64,000 nt of DNA from Paraburkholderia acidicola. Lineage in GTDB: Bacteria; Pseudomonadota; Gammaproteobacteria; Burkholderiales; Burkholderiaceae. Position numbers and translations under genes: made by a program. This document shows, in pieces, positions 52,505-61,227 of the stretch; positions within the stretch are counted from its first letter, which is position 1; each line of letters begins with the position of its first letter. The stretch is from assembly GCF_002362315.1 (NCBI RefSeq), contig NZ_MTZV01000006.1, forward strand, positions 1,612,001 to 1,676,000, given 5' to 3'. Under the pieces are notes generated by a model. It did no database searches. It was not told the origin of the DNA and saw only the letters and a program-made list of their open reading frames with translations.

Positions 52505-55066
52505 ATGTCCTCATACGACCGCCGTGACTTCCTGAAGCTGAGCGCCCAGACAGCGGGCGCCGCCGCCTTGCTATCTGTCTTTCCACCCAGCATCCGCAAT
52601 GCGCTCGCCGTCAGTCCAAACCGCGTAACCGGCACGATTCAGGACGTCGAACACGTGGTCATCCTGATGCAGGAAAACCGTTCATTCGATCACTACTTCG
52701 GTAGCCTCGCCGGCGTGCGCGGCTTTGGCGATCCGCGGCCCGCGCCGCTACCAACCGGCAAGCCAGTCTGGTATCAGCCGGACCCGAGCAACGCGGACAA
52801 GTACGTGCTGCCGTTCCACTTCGATGTCAACGGCACGAGCGCACTAGAGACCTCGACGTCCAACGCCTGGAAGGGCAGTCAGGTTGCGTGGCAAAACTGG
52901 GACGCGTGGATCGCGCAGAAGACTTCGATGACCATGGGTTACTTCAACCGTGGAGATCTACCGTTCTACTACGCGCTTGCCGATGCGTTCACGGTCTGCG
53001 ATGAGTACCATGCCTCGTTTTTCGGTAGCACCAATCCGAATCGGACCTACTTCTGGTCTGGAACATGTACGGATTCCGCCGTGCTTCCCACCAGCACGGT
53101 AGGTCTGATCGACGTCAGCGACATCCGGTATGACGACAACTCGCAGATTGCGCAGATGCCGAGCTGGCAAACCTATGCCGAAGTGCTGCAACAGGCGGGC
53201 GTGTCATGGAGGCTGTATCAGGAACTCGATAACTTTGCCGACAACGGGTTGCAGTTTTTCAAGCAGTTTCGCGTCGACTCCAACGGGAAAGTGCTGAGCG
53301 CAGACACTCCCGATCCTGTCAGCCGGGCGCTTTACCTGAACGGCCGGACCTTCATCGATCAACCGTTCGGCGACGATGCCAGTCACTCGAACGGTGATGC
53401 GCTGGTCCAGGCACTGCACAAGGACGTCCTGGCCAATACGCTTCCGCAGGTATCGTGGATTGTGCCGCCGGCATGGGTGAGTGAACATCCGGCGAACACA
53501 CCCGGAGCAGGTGAGGATTTTGTGGCGAGAGTGCTGACCGCCCTGTCCAGCAATCCTGACGTGTGGTCAAAGACGGTGTTCATTCTGAACTACGACGAGA
53601 TCGACGGATTCTTCGATCACATACCGGCACCCATTGCGCCGGTTTCGATCGCGGGTCAGAGCTATGGCGCGGCCACGATGACGGACTTCGGTCCCGACGA
53701 GATCTGGTTGGGGCAGCCTACAGGCCTCGGGTCGCGTGTACCGATGCATGTCATCTCTCCGTGGAGCACCGGAGGGAAGGTCTGTTCCGAACTGTTCGAC
53801 CATACCTCTGTATTGCGCTTTCTGGAGACCTGGCTTATCGCCAAAGGCAAAAGCGCGAGCGACGTGCAATGCAAGAACATCTCGCCATGGCGCAGAGCCA
53901 TCTGCGGCGATCTGACATCGGCATTCGACTTCGCGGGATCGCCGGCCTCCTGGCCGAACAACCTGCCCAGCTCCGTCACCCATCTCGACACGTACCTCAT
54001 GCCAGCGCCGACAGTACCGTCGTCGCAAGCACTTCCGGCATGGGAGACCCAGCAGCGCACTGCACGCCCTCTGCCCTACAAGCTGCTGGTAAACGGCGCA
54101 GTGCATGGCGGCAAGGGACTTGAGCTGACATGCGCGAACAACGGGCCCGCGGGCATCGCACTGATTGCGTACACCAATCCTGGCACCGCCTCTCAACGGC
54201 CTTTTCACTACACGATCGAAGCAGGCAAGACGCTAAGGACCATCCCGCAATCGACGGGTGCCTATGCATGTTCCGTGTACGGTCCTAACGGCTTCCTCGT
54301 GCAGTTCGCCGGTGTTATCCCTGCCGACAGGGCCGCAGCCAACGCACTTCCGTCAGTGGGTTTCACGCAGAATGCATCGTCCTTCGACAACATCGTTCTA
54401 GCCTTCACCAACCCGTCGACCCAACCGGTTACGTTCAGTCTCACGGAAAGCTATGGCAACACCACGCAGTCGTTGATCGTTGCCGCTGGCACATCGAAGA
54501 CATTCACCGTGTCGATCGAGGGCCACGATCACTGGTACGACGTGACCGTGTCCTGCGATATCGGTAGCCGTTTTATCTGGCGTTACGCGGGTCACCTGGA
54601 AACCGGCCTCGAAAGCCGTACCGATCCGAAGATGACGAACGCGAGTAGCGCCGGTGGCAATCCGGACGCGCAGATCAACATCGGGCAGGACCTCGCGCAA
54701 ACCGGTGATGCCGTGAAAACAGGCGGCGAGACGGTGATCAATGGCGTCACCACCGTTGTAGCGGAAACGGGATTGACAATAGCAGGCGTTCTGTCCGAAG
54801 CATTCTCGCCTATCGCATCAGCTGCGCAGAGTCTGTTTAGCGGAAGCGGAACGGGTATCGCGCTGTTGACCGCTGTTGTTGCAGCACCGCTCGTGCTTTT
54901 GGCGGGTGTTCCTGCGATTGCTAAAACCGCGCTTCAAAGTGTCGGTGCGGCGATCTCTTCAATCGGCAGCGCTGTCGGCAACGTTGTGCAATCGACGGCG
55001 AAGCTGGTCGCCGATACGGTGACTACAATCGCAAAGACCATCGGCTCGTGGTTTTCATGGCTTTGA
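52505..55066 (+). CDS. Tat-exported phosphocholine-specific phospholipase C with hydrophobic C-terminal extension
   Basis: An 853-residue enzyme of the PlcH/PlcN family. The Tat signal is SSYDRRDFLKLSAQTAGAAA. The phosphoesterase core has HVVILMQENRSFDHYFGSLA, GTSALETSTSNAWKG, FGSTNPNRTYFWSGT and VPMHVISPWSTGG. Two DUF756-type beta domains follow (RPLPYKLLVNGAVHGGKGLE near 525 and DNIVLAFTNPSTQPVTFSL near 630). Beyond residue about 715 there are 140 extra residues: a hinge and then hydrophobic Val/Ala/Thr-rich helices (IALLTAVVAAPLVLLAGVPA) that ordinary family members of about 700 residues lack. It hydrolyses phosphatidylcholine or sphingomyelin. Confidence 0.9.
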   Translation: MSSYDRRDFLKLSAQTAGAAALLSVFPPSIRNALAVSPNRVTGTIQDVEHVVILMQENRSFDHYFGSLAGVRGFGDPRPAPLPTGKPVWYQPDPSNADKYVLPFHFDVNGTSALETSTSNAWKGSQVAWQNWDAWIAQKTSMTMGYFNRGDLPFYYALADAFTVCDEYHASFFGSTNPNRTYFWSGTCTDSAVLPTSTVGLIDVSDIRYDDNSQIAQMPSWQTYAEVLQQAGVSWRLYQELDNFADNGLQFFKQFRVDSNGKVLSADTPDPVSRALYLNGRTFIDQPFGDDASHSNGDALVQALHKDVLANTLPQVSWIVPPAWVSEHPANTPGAGEDFVARVLTALSSNPDVWSKTVFILNYDEIDGFFDHIPAPIAPVSIAGQSYGAATMTDFGPDEIWLGQPTGLGSRVPMHVISPWSTGGKVCSELFDHTSVLRFLETWLIAKGKSASDVQCKNISPWRRAICGDLTSAFDFAGSPASWPNNLPSSVTHLDTYLMPAPTVPSSQALPAWETQQRTARPLPYKLLVNGAVHGGKGLELTCANNGPAGIALIAYTNPGTASQRPFHYTIEAGKTLRTIPQSTGAYACSVYGPNGFLVQFAGVIPADRAAANALPSVGFTQNASSFDNIVLAFTNPSTQPVTFSLTESYGNTTQSLIVAAGTSKTFTVSIEGHDHWYDVTVSCDIGSRFIWRYAGHLETGLESRTDPKMTNASSAGGNPDAQINIGQDLAQTGDAVKTGGETVINGVTTVVAETGLTIAGVLSEAFSPIASAAQSLFSGSGTGIALLTAVVAAPLVLLAGVPAIAKTALQSVGAAISSIGSAVGNVVQSTAKLVADTVTTIAKTIGSWFSWL

Positions 55067-55075
55067 ACGATACAA

Positions 55076-55199
55076 CCGGAAGAGATCGAACAGAAGAAGC
55101 GGGCTTATCTGGAGCGCCGTGAAAGATTGGCCGATATTCCAGGTGGCCCCACTGCCGCTGTCCCGGGTCACGAGGCTGAACTGACGACCGTGAGCATCA
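55076..55199 (+). pseudogene. Possible relic resembling the 5' end of the rraA-like gene
   Basis: The 42 bases at 55076-55117 encode PEEIEQKKRAYLER and match 59161-59202 (PEEIDQQQSAYLER), the start of the rraA-like gene, with about eight differences. The frame runs on through ADIPGGPTAAVPGHEAELTT but has no start codon. It may be the remains of a lost homologue; a chance match is possible. Confidence 0.3.
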
Positions 55200-56210
55200 C
55201 TACCGGGACTCGCGTGGACCATGACCGGTCCATCGCTTGAACGCGCGCCGGAAGTTGTGGCTGTCGGTGAAACCTACCTCTCTCGCCACATAGTCGACGG
55301 TCAGGCGTGGGTTATTCAACAGCTCGTATGCGCGCTTCTGACGAATATCATTGACCAGAGTTTGATACGACACACCGCTCCCGGTCAGTCGACGGCGCAA
55401 CGTTCGTTCGCTCATACACAGTTGGGTGGCGACCGTAGCAAGCAATGGCGCGTTCCGCAGATCGCGGCGAATAATGCGTGCGATGGATTCGAGAAAGTCG
55501 GTTCCGCTGTCTTCCTGCGTGTCTGCAGCCTGCAGAAGCAGAAGCGCCTGGCGATGCGCAAGCGGATCATAGGTCGCGATGGGCCGGGTCCCCCATGCAG
55601 CATCGACTGAAAACACGTTACTTGCCTGCTCAAACCGGACGGGGCATTTGAAGATCCGGCTATATTGCGCTGCGTACGATGGGGCCCGGTAGGTTAGGTC
55701 TACCGCAGCCGGTCTGAACCCGTCGCCGACGAGCGCATACGCGAGCTTCATGGCGCTGCTGAACGCTTCTTCGACCAGGAATATCTCGACGTCTGACTCA
55801 AAGAAATGGTTGGTGGCGCAGATCGAAGCGATTCGTTCGTCTGTTGTCAGATCGAAGTGAAGCAATGGGCCTGTGTGTTTTTGCAGGCGAATGTTCAACG
55901 CGGCGGCGTCCATCAGCGTCCGGCTTGTCAGCATCGCATAGCCGACCAGACCTATCGATGCGATGGTCTCTCGAGTGCCGGTTTCCAGCCCAAGACCGCA
56001 GCCCGGTGCCAGACTGAGCGCCCTCTGGATCATCGTGCCTGCTTGCCGCAACGACACACGGCAAGACGGATCGGACAGGTCCGCAACATCGAAACCGAGA
56101 CCCATGCATAACCGTTCAGGGTCGATACCCATGTCCTTGCACGTGTCGGCGAGACATCTGAGCAGATGAACTCTTAGATTGGCCTCTGCATTGTGCTCTA
56201 CGCTGTTCAT
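55200..56210 (-). CDS. AraC-family regulator (Arabinose_bd/OruR-like)
   Basis: A 336-residue regulator. Residues about 20-205 match the N-terminal ligand domain of the OruR/ArgR-like AraC branch (VSLRQAGTMIQRALSLAPGC, GLVGYAMLTSRTLMDAA). The C-terminal double helix-turn-helix is complete: LATVATQLCMSERTLRRRLT, SYQTLVNDIRQKRAYELL, and VGFTDSHNFRRAFKRWTGHG. It lies between the phospholipase gene and the fucosidase gene and may control either or the whole hydrolase block. The ligand is unknown. Confidence 0.9.
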   Translation of the reverse strand: MNSVEHNAEANLRVHLLRCLADTCKDMGIDPERLCMGLGFDVADLSDPSCRVSLRQAGTMIQRALSLAPGCGLGLETGTRETIASIGLVGYAMLTSRTLMDAAALNIRLQKHTGPLLHFDLTTDERIASICATNHFFESDVEIFLVEEAFSSAMKLAYALVGDGFRPAAVDLTYRAPSYAAQYSRIFKCPVRFEQASNVFSVDAAWGTRPIATYDPLAHRQALLLLQAADTQEDSGTDFLESIARIIRRDLRNAPLLATVATQLCMSERTLRRRLTGSGVSYQTLVNDIRQKRAYELLNNPRLTVDYVAREVGFTDSHNFRRAFKRWTGHGPRESR

Positions 56211-56383
56211 GATCGCTCCATGCCATCACCGTCGAAAATTCGCGAATGGCATGGGTACCGGGACATCAAACGCTCCAACATGTTGCTCACCTGATACGAA
56301 CCGCCCTGGCGCGGAAAACCAGGGCGCATTAAAACGTGCAGTCACTGCCAGCGATTGGCTCGACTCGATGTCAGGAGCAGATG

Positions 56384-57784
56384 CTAGCCCAACTGCAGTT
56401 TGATCACCAAGGGAGATTCCGCCGATGCAGACGCAGAACCCGGTAGCTGAATCGTGACATCGCCGCTCGGGCTGGTCAGCACGGCGAGCGCACAGTTCGG
56501 GTCCATCACAAGCGAGGCACGTTTGATGGAGTGCGGATAATTTCCCAACTGCAATTGCCCTGACGAACTGTCACTGACAAACAGGTAGACATACTCGCGA
56601 CCGCTTGCGGTGGTTCGCGAAGTCGAGGTGGGAAAGTATTGAACTGGACCCGCCTGTGTGTCGTAAATCGCTTCCGCGTTTTCGCTCATCCACCGGCCGA
56701 CCTGCGCGAGATTGTCTATCAGAGCGGACTGCAGTTTGCCGTTTGCCATCGGCCCGATATTCAGAACGAAATTCTTGCCGACAGAAATGTTGGTGATGAT
56801 GCTGTCGAGCATCCATGCCACAGGCTGAATGCTTGCGTGAGCGTCGTAACCCCATGTTCCGGCATTCGCTTGAGCATCGGTCTGGCTGGTGTCGATGGTT
56901 TCGCCGAAACTTCCGACCGTTGGATTCTGGCCTCGTTCGTAGACAGCGAAGTCCTCGCCCGGTAAAACCGCAGACCCTGAACTCAGCCCCTTGTTGTTGA
57001 CGATCAGGGTGGCAGGCTGCGTGACGTTGATCGTATGGTAGATGTCCTCGATGTCCCACATCGCTGGATTCCGGGCCGCCCAGTATCCGTCGAACCAGAC
57101 AGCGGCTATCTGGCCATAGTGGGTAAGCAGCTCTTTGAGCTGCGCTTTCATGAACGCGAGGTAGTCGGCCAGGTTCCCCTGGTTGCTTTGGTAAACCGAC
57201 AACACATCGTCGCTTGCAGCCTGGGTCGTCGGGAACGCCGGGTTGGTCCAGTCCAGCAGCGAATAGTAGAGAACGAGCTGCAACCCCTGTCTGCTGCATT
57301 CGTCCGCAAAACCTTTGACTACGTCGATGCGAGGACCGTCCACTGCGGTGTTGTACCTGCTCGCGTAGAGGTCTGCTCCGGTATTCCACAGGCTATAGCC
57401 GTCGTGATGTCGTGTCACCAGGTTGATGTACTTCGCCCCCGCATTCCTCGCGACGCTGACCAGATTGCGGATCGATGCTCGCGTTGGGAGGTACTTGTCG
57501 GCGTTCTCCTTGTAGGCATCTACGCCGCTCGCCGTTCCATTGTTGAAGTGACTGTTATCGTCCAGCAGGATCCATTCGCCCTCACCGAAGCTGCTGTAGA
57601 TCCCCCAGCAGACCATCATCCCGAACTTGGCGTTCTCGTACCACTTGAGCGTTTCCGCCTTGGTCCTGAAGACTGGATTCGGCCCATGCTCGAGCGCAGT
57701 CGTTTCGGCTACACCGCTCTCGGACAACAAAGTCCCTGCATATAGCGCCAGGCTTTGTGCGATGAAACGTCGTCTATCAACCAT
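56384..57784 (-). CDS. Exported GH29 alpha-L-fucosidase
   Basis: A 466-residue protein. The N terminus VDRRRFIAQSLALYAGTLLS is a Tat-type signal. The GH29 barrel shows WYENAKFGMMVCWGIYSSFG, KYINLVTRHHDGYSLWNT, and the nucleophile Asp in AAVWFDGYW (about residue 231). NIGPMANGKL is the usual end of the catalytic domain, followed by a beta-sandwich. It should release L-fucose from plant or animal glycans outside the cytoplasm. It stands beside the AraC regulator and other exported hydrolases. Confidence 0.9.
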   Translation of the reverse strand: MVDRRRFIAQSLALYAGTLLSESGVAETTALEHGPNPVFRTKAETLKWYENAKFGMMVCWGIYSSFGEGEWILLDDNSHFNNGTASGVDAYKENADKYLPTRASIRNLVSVARNAGAKYINLVTRHHDGYSLWNTGADLYASRYNTAVDGPRIDVVKGFADECSRQGLQLVLYYSLLDWTNPAFPTTQAASDDVLSVYQSNQGNLADYLAFMKAQLKELLTHYGQIAAVWFDGYWAARNPAMWDIEDIYHTINVTQPATLIVNNKGLSSGSAVLPGEDFAVYERGQNPTVGSFGETIDTSQTDAQANAGTWGYDAHASIQPVAWMLDSIITNISVGKNFVLNIGPMANGKLQSALIDNLAQVGRWMSENAEAIYDTQAGPVQYFPTSTSRTTASGREYVYLFVSDSSSGQLQLGNYPHSIKRASLVMDPNCALAVLTSPSGDVTIQLPGSASASAESPLVIKLQLG

Positions 57785-58025
57785 CAGTCTCGTCTCCGGT
57801 TTGGTCTTGCAGAGCCTTGCCCCGATCCTTGTGCACGATGACCGCCTGGTTCAGACACTTCTGTCGACCATCGCTTCACGTTGGATCAAGCGGTGCAGAT
57901 CGCTAAACGCGGATACTCGGGGCCGCGCTACTGACGGATTGCACGGCCGAGCTGACGTACATTTTCATCCGGGCAGTGATTCGACCGAGCGCGGACAACT
58001 TCATGGTCGAGTCTTGCTGGCAGTT

Positions 58026-58043
58026 CTACTTACAGGTAAGTAG
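58026..58043. promoter_or_regulatory. Perfect 18-bp palindrome, candidate IclR operator
   Basis: CTACTTAC-AG-GTAAGTAG is a perfect inverted repeat with eight-base arms, 157 bases before the IclR start. Size and symmetry suit a dimeric winged-helix regulator, and auto-control is usual in the family. Confidence 0.5.
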
Positions 58044-58047
58044 AATA

Positions 58048-58058
58048 CTTATATATGA
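58048..58058 (+). promoter_or_regulatory. CTTATATATGA box, copy 1
   Basis: An 11-base AT-rich element directly after the palindrome upstream of the IclR gene. The same sequence in the opposite orientation lies before the rraA-like gene at 59055-59065. Confidence 0.4.
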
Positions 58059-58199
58059 GCATCGAAATCAAGAAACAATACTGTTAGGTGTGTTGGTATT
58101 TTCCCTGGCAGGTGGTCGGGCGCAGGAGGTCCCGACAACGCCTGGTATCAAAAGCCGCACACTACGGGCACAGCATCGCTGGACCAAGGAGAAGATCAA

Positions 58200-58976
58200 T
58201 TGGAAGAAGAACTGGACCGCTATCGCGCCCCGGCGCTCGACAAAGGCCTGGACATTCTGGAGTTGTTGTCGGAGCAGGAGCATGGCCTCACGCGCGGCGA
58301 CATCGTGAAGGCCTTGGGGCGCAAGCCCAACGAGATTTACCGCATGGTTGAACGGCTGGTTGCGCGTCAGTATCTGACCCGTTCGGTCGGTGGTGACCGC
58401 TACTCGTTGAGCCTGAAGCTTTTCTCTCTCGCGCACCGCTATCCGCCGGTGAACCGTCTGATCGCCGAAGCGCTGCCGCACATGCATACGTTTGCAAAGA
58501 CAGCAGAACAGTCGTGCCACCTCGCCGTCTACGACGAAGGGAGCGTCGTCATCGTGGCACAGGTCGACGGCCCGGGCGTCTGGGGTCTTTCGATCCGGCT
58601 CGGTTCTCGTGTGAGCCTGCTCAACACCGGTTCCGGTCACGTGTTACTGGCCTTTCAGAACGAGCAGCAGCGCGCCAGGATGTTGTCGGAGCATCGCGAG
58701 GTCGAGGGCGAGATTCCGATGACAACTGAGGCCATCAACCGCACGCTGGCAACGGTCACCGAGCTTGGACACGAGGAAATGGACAGCCTGCAAACCGCCG
58801 GCGTATTCAATGTTTCATTCCCGATCCTGGGTTCCGACGGACACGCGATCGCCGCACTGACCACCCCTTACCTGCGGCGCCTCGACCAGCGCAGTGCGCC
58901 ATCGCTTCACGAGGTTCGGAGCTGCTTGCAGCGAGCCGCAACGGCACTTTCGATGATGCCACCCTCGCCCACATAG
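58200..58976 (+). CDS. IclR-family transcriptional regulator
   Basis: A 258-residue regulator. The winged helix-turn-helix is ALDKGLDILELLSEQEHGLT then DIVKALGRKPNEIYRMVERL; the effector domain contains LPHMHTFAKTAEQSCHLAVY and TAGVFNVSFPILGSDGHAIA. The start is TTG at 58200 with AAGGAG eight bases upstream; no ATG fits. The next genes on the same strand are an aldolase-like enzyme and an importer, the usual targets of an IclR protein, and a shared AT-rich box precedes both its own gene and that pair. Confidence 0.88.
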   Translation: MEEELDRYRAPALDKGLDILELLSEQEHGLTRGDIVKALGRKPNEIYRMVERLVARQYLTRSVGGDRYSLSLKLFSLAHRYPPVNRLIAEALPHMHTFAKTAEQSCHLAVYDEGSVVIVAQVDGPGVWGLSIRLGSRVSLLNTGSGHVLLAFQNEQQRARMLSEHREVEGEIPMTTEAINRTLATVTELGHEEMDSLQTAGVFNVSFPILGSDGHAIAALTTPYLRRLDQRSAPSLHEVRSCLQRAATALSMMPPSPT

Positions 58977-59054
58977 GACGCTCAAGGACCGGAGCCGGGA
59001 AAGCGCCTGGGAGTGCCACGCTTGACGCAATATGCCTATTAGTAAATAATATAT

Positions 59055-59065
59055 TCATATATAAG
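59055..59065 (-). promoter_or_regulatory. CTTATATATGA box, copy 2
   Basis: Written on the plus strand as TCATATATAAG, 87 bases before the rraA-like start, in an AT-rich island (59030-59065). It matches copy 1 in the reverse orientation and may be bound by the IclR protein or form part of the promoter. Confidence 0.4.
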
Positions 59066-59151
59066 CGTACCGACAACTCACCCAACTACAGGTCAGCAGG
59101 CCGGGATTGCGCACGCTCCCTACGCCATCCCTTCGAAGGAGACGAGACGAG

Positions 59152-59829
59152 ATGAGCAAACCCGAAGAGATCGACCAGCAACAGTCGGCTTATCTGGAGC
59201 GCCTGGAAAAGTGTTACTCCGGAATCCTTCACGACGTCATGCGAGCCGACGGACTGCGCGATTTCACGCTCCCGCCTACGTTGCGCCCACTGATCCCCGG
59301 TCAAAAGATGTATGGCCCGGCGTTCACCGTAAGCGGCCGGGTCGACCCCACCGCTAACGGTCACGAGACCCTGCTTCAATGGACCGGATTGCTGTCCAGC
59401 GCCAGGCCGGGTCACGTGCTCGCGATCCAGCCGAACGATTCCACCGTCGCGCACATGGGCGAGTTGTCGTCGGAAACGCTCAAGTACAAAGGCGTGCGGG
59501 GCGTCATCGCCGATGGCGGTGTGCGCGATTCGGAATTCATCATCGGTATCGGATTTCAGGTCTGGCATCGCTACTACACACCGCGCGATGTGGTGGGTTA
59601 CTGGTTGCCCGATGCCTTCGATGTACCGGTCAGCATCGGCGACGTAGTGATTCACCCAGGCGACTATCTGTTCGGCGACCGCGACGGTGTGGTGTGTATT
59701 CCGCAAGCCCGTCTCGAACGGATACTGCAGCTAGCAGAGCAGGCGATGAGCAGCGAAAACCTGGTTCGCAAGGCCATCCTCGAAGGTGTCGATCCGCAGC
59801 AGGCGTATCTGCAGTACGGGAAGTTCTGA
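59152..59829 (+). CDS. RraA-family aldolase-like protein
   Basis: A 225-residue protein of the RraA/4-hydroxy-4-methyl-2-oxoglutarate aldolase family. The family core is GVRGVIADGGVRDSEFIIGI near residues 118-137, with the Gly-Arg-Asp substrate and metal site, and GDVVIHPGDYLFGDRDGVVC. AGGAG precedes the ATG at 59152. Members cleave HMG or oxaloacetate-type acids; others bind RNase E. The link with an importer and an IclR regulator favours a catabolic enzyme. The importer gene follows within 21 bases. Confidence 0.87.
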   Translation: MSKPEEIDQQQSAYLERLEKCYSGILHDVMRADGLRDFTLPPTLRPLIPGQKMYGPAFTVSGRVDPTANGHETLLQWTGLLSSARPGHVLAIQPNDSTVAHMGELSSETLKYKGVRGVIADGGVRDSEFIIGIGFQVWHRYYTPRDVVGYWLPDAFDVPVSIGDVVIHPGDYLFGDRDGVVCIPQARLERILQLAEQAMSSENLVRKAILEGVDPQQAYLQYGKF

Positions 59830-59850
59830 TTGACGCCGGGAGCAGACAAG

Positions 59851-61161
59851 GTGGTCAATGCGCACTCCAGAAGGATCGTGCGAATCCAGCGTCTGGCCGT
59901 TGGCTTTCTGCTGGTCGCGGGTATCGTCAACTATCTGGATCGAAGCGCGCTTTCAATTGCCAACGTACTCATTCGCGAAGAACTGGGTTTGTCGACTACC
60001 CAGATGGGGCTGCTGCTATCGGTGTTCTCGATCGCGTATGCGATAGGACAGATACCCAGCGGCGCATTGCTGGACCGTCTGGGAGTACGCGTGGTTCTCG
60101 GTGTCGGCATGTTCCTGTGGTCGATCGCCCAGACGCTGAGCGGTTTTACGCATACAGTCAGGGGTTTGCTGTTGTGCCGGTTCTTCCTGGGAGTCAGCGA
60201 AGCACCGTTGGTGCTCGGCGGCGTCAAGGTAGTGAACGACTGGTTCAACTTCCGTCACCGCGGATTGCCGACGGCACTCGTTGCCGTATCGCAAGCCGTC
60301 AGCTCGACGTTTGCTCCGATGATCCTGACTGCGATCATGCTCGCATTCGGGTGGCGCATCATGTTTGCGATCATGGGTGTGCTCGGCATCATGGTGGCGG
60401 TGGGCTGGTTACTCATTTACCGCGATCGCAGCGCAGTCGAACTCACTGCGTCGGAGCAGCAGTATCTCGACGAAAACCGGACCGGAGGCGACGTCGGTAT
60501 GCGCCCGACGCGTGCCGACTGGATCGGACTCTTCAGGCAACGTACGACGTGGGGGATGGTCTTCGGCTTCATGGGGATCGTCTACATGGTCTGGCTGTTC
60601 ATGACCTGGTTGCCCGGTTACCTGGAAACGACCCACCATCTGAGCATTGCCAGAACCGGCGGGATAGCCGCCATTCCGTTTGCATGTGGGGCGCTTGGTC
60701 AACTGCTTGGCGGCGCCATGATCGATGCGCTGATCAAACGCGGTGTCGGGCCAATAGACAGTCGCAAGTGGTTGATCTGTGCGGGACTGGTCGTCGCTGC
60801 ACTACTCACCGCACCGGCGGCATTCGCGACGAATCTGTGGGTCGCGGTGGCGCTGATTAGCGGCGCTGTCGGGGCGATCAATCTTGCGGGCGCCTGCGCC
60901 TGGGCGCTGGTGAATGCGGCGACTCCATCGCGTCTTGTGGCGTCGCTGGGTGCCATCCAGAACTGTGGGGGATTCCTCGGCGGATCGCTTGCTCCGTGGG
61001 TTACCGGATGGGTCGTCAACCGGACGGGTAGCTTCTTCTGGGCGCTGCTGGTCAGTTCTGCCGCTTGCGTGCTCTCGGCACTCAGCTATGCATGCCTTGT
61101 ACGCAAGCCCATTCATGAACACAAGGACGGGGCGACGATAGTTTCAGAGCCGGCCGCGTAG
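59851..61161 (+). CDS. MFS transporter, anion:cation symporter (ACS) type
   Basis: A 436-residue 12-helix importer. Helix 1 carries VNYLDRSALSIANVLI, the signature of the ACS family that imports organic acids such as glucarate, phthalate and hexuronates. Motif A appears as SGALLDRLGVRVVLG. The start is GTG at 59851 with GGGAG upstream; a TTG at 59830 directly after the previous stop is the alternative. Co-transcribed with the rraA-like gene, so it probably imports that enzyme's substrate or a precursor. Confidence 0.9.
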   Translation: MVNAHSRRIVRIQRLAVGFLLVAGIVNYLDRSALSIANVLIREELGLSTTQMGLLLSVFSIAYAIGQIPSGALLDRLGVRVVLGVGMFLWSIAQTLSGFTHTVRGLLLCRFFLGVSEAPLVLGGVKVVNDWFNFRHRGLPTALVAVSQAVSSTFAPMILTAIMLAFGWRIMFAIMGVLGIMVAVGWLLIYRDRSAVELTASEQQYLDENRTGGDVGMRPTRADWIGLFRQRTTWGMVFGFMGIVYMVWLFMTWLPGYLETTHHLSIARTGGIAAIPFACGALGQLLGGAMIDALIKRGVGPIDSRKWLICAGLVVAALLTAPAAFATNLWVAVALISGAVGAINLAGACAWALVNAATPSRLVASLGAIQNCGGFLGGSLAPWVTGWVVNRTGSFFWALLVSSAACVLSALSYACLVRKPIHEHKDGATIVSEPAA

Positions 61162-61227
61162 TCAGGATTCGCGTACAGCGCATCGGGCTAGCCGCCTATC
61201 GATATATCCGTCCCCTGCTCAGTCGAT

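Larger units (their letters stand above)
57785..58199. other. Divergent regulatory region upstream of the IclR gene
   Basis: No gene is supported. The region holds the palindrome at 58026-58043 and the CTTATATATGA box at 58048-58058. Promoters for the fucosidase (leftward) and the IclR gene (rightward) are expected here. Confidence 0.5.

Noticed and set aside
59379..60860. A 493-codon frame across the rraA-like and importer genes
   Set aside because: It overlaps two well-supported genes in another frame and has Arg/Ser-rich composition without domains.
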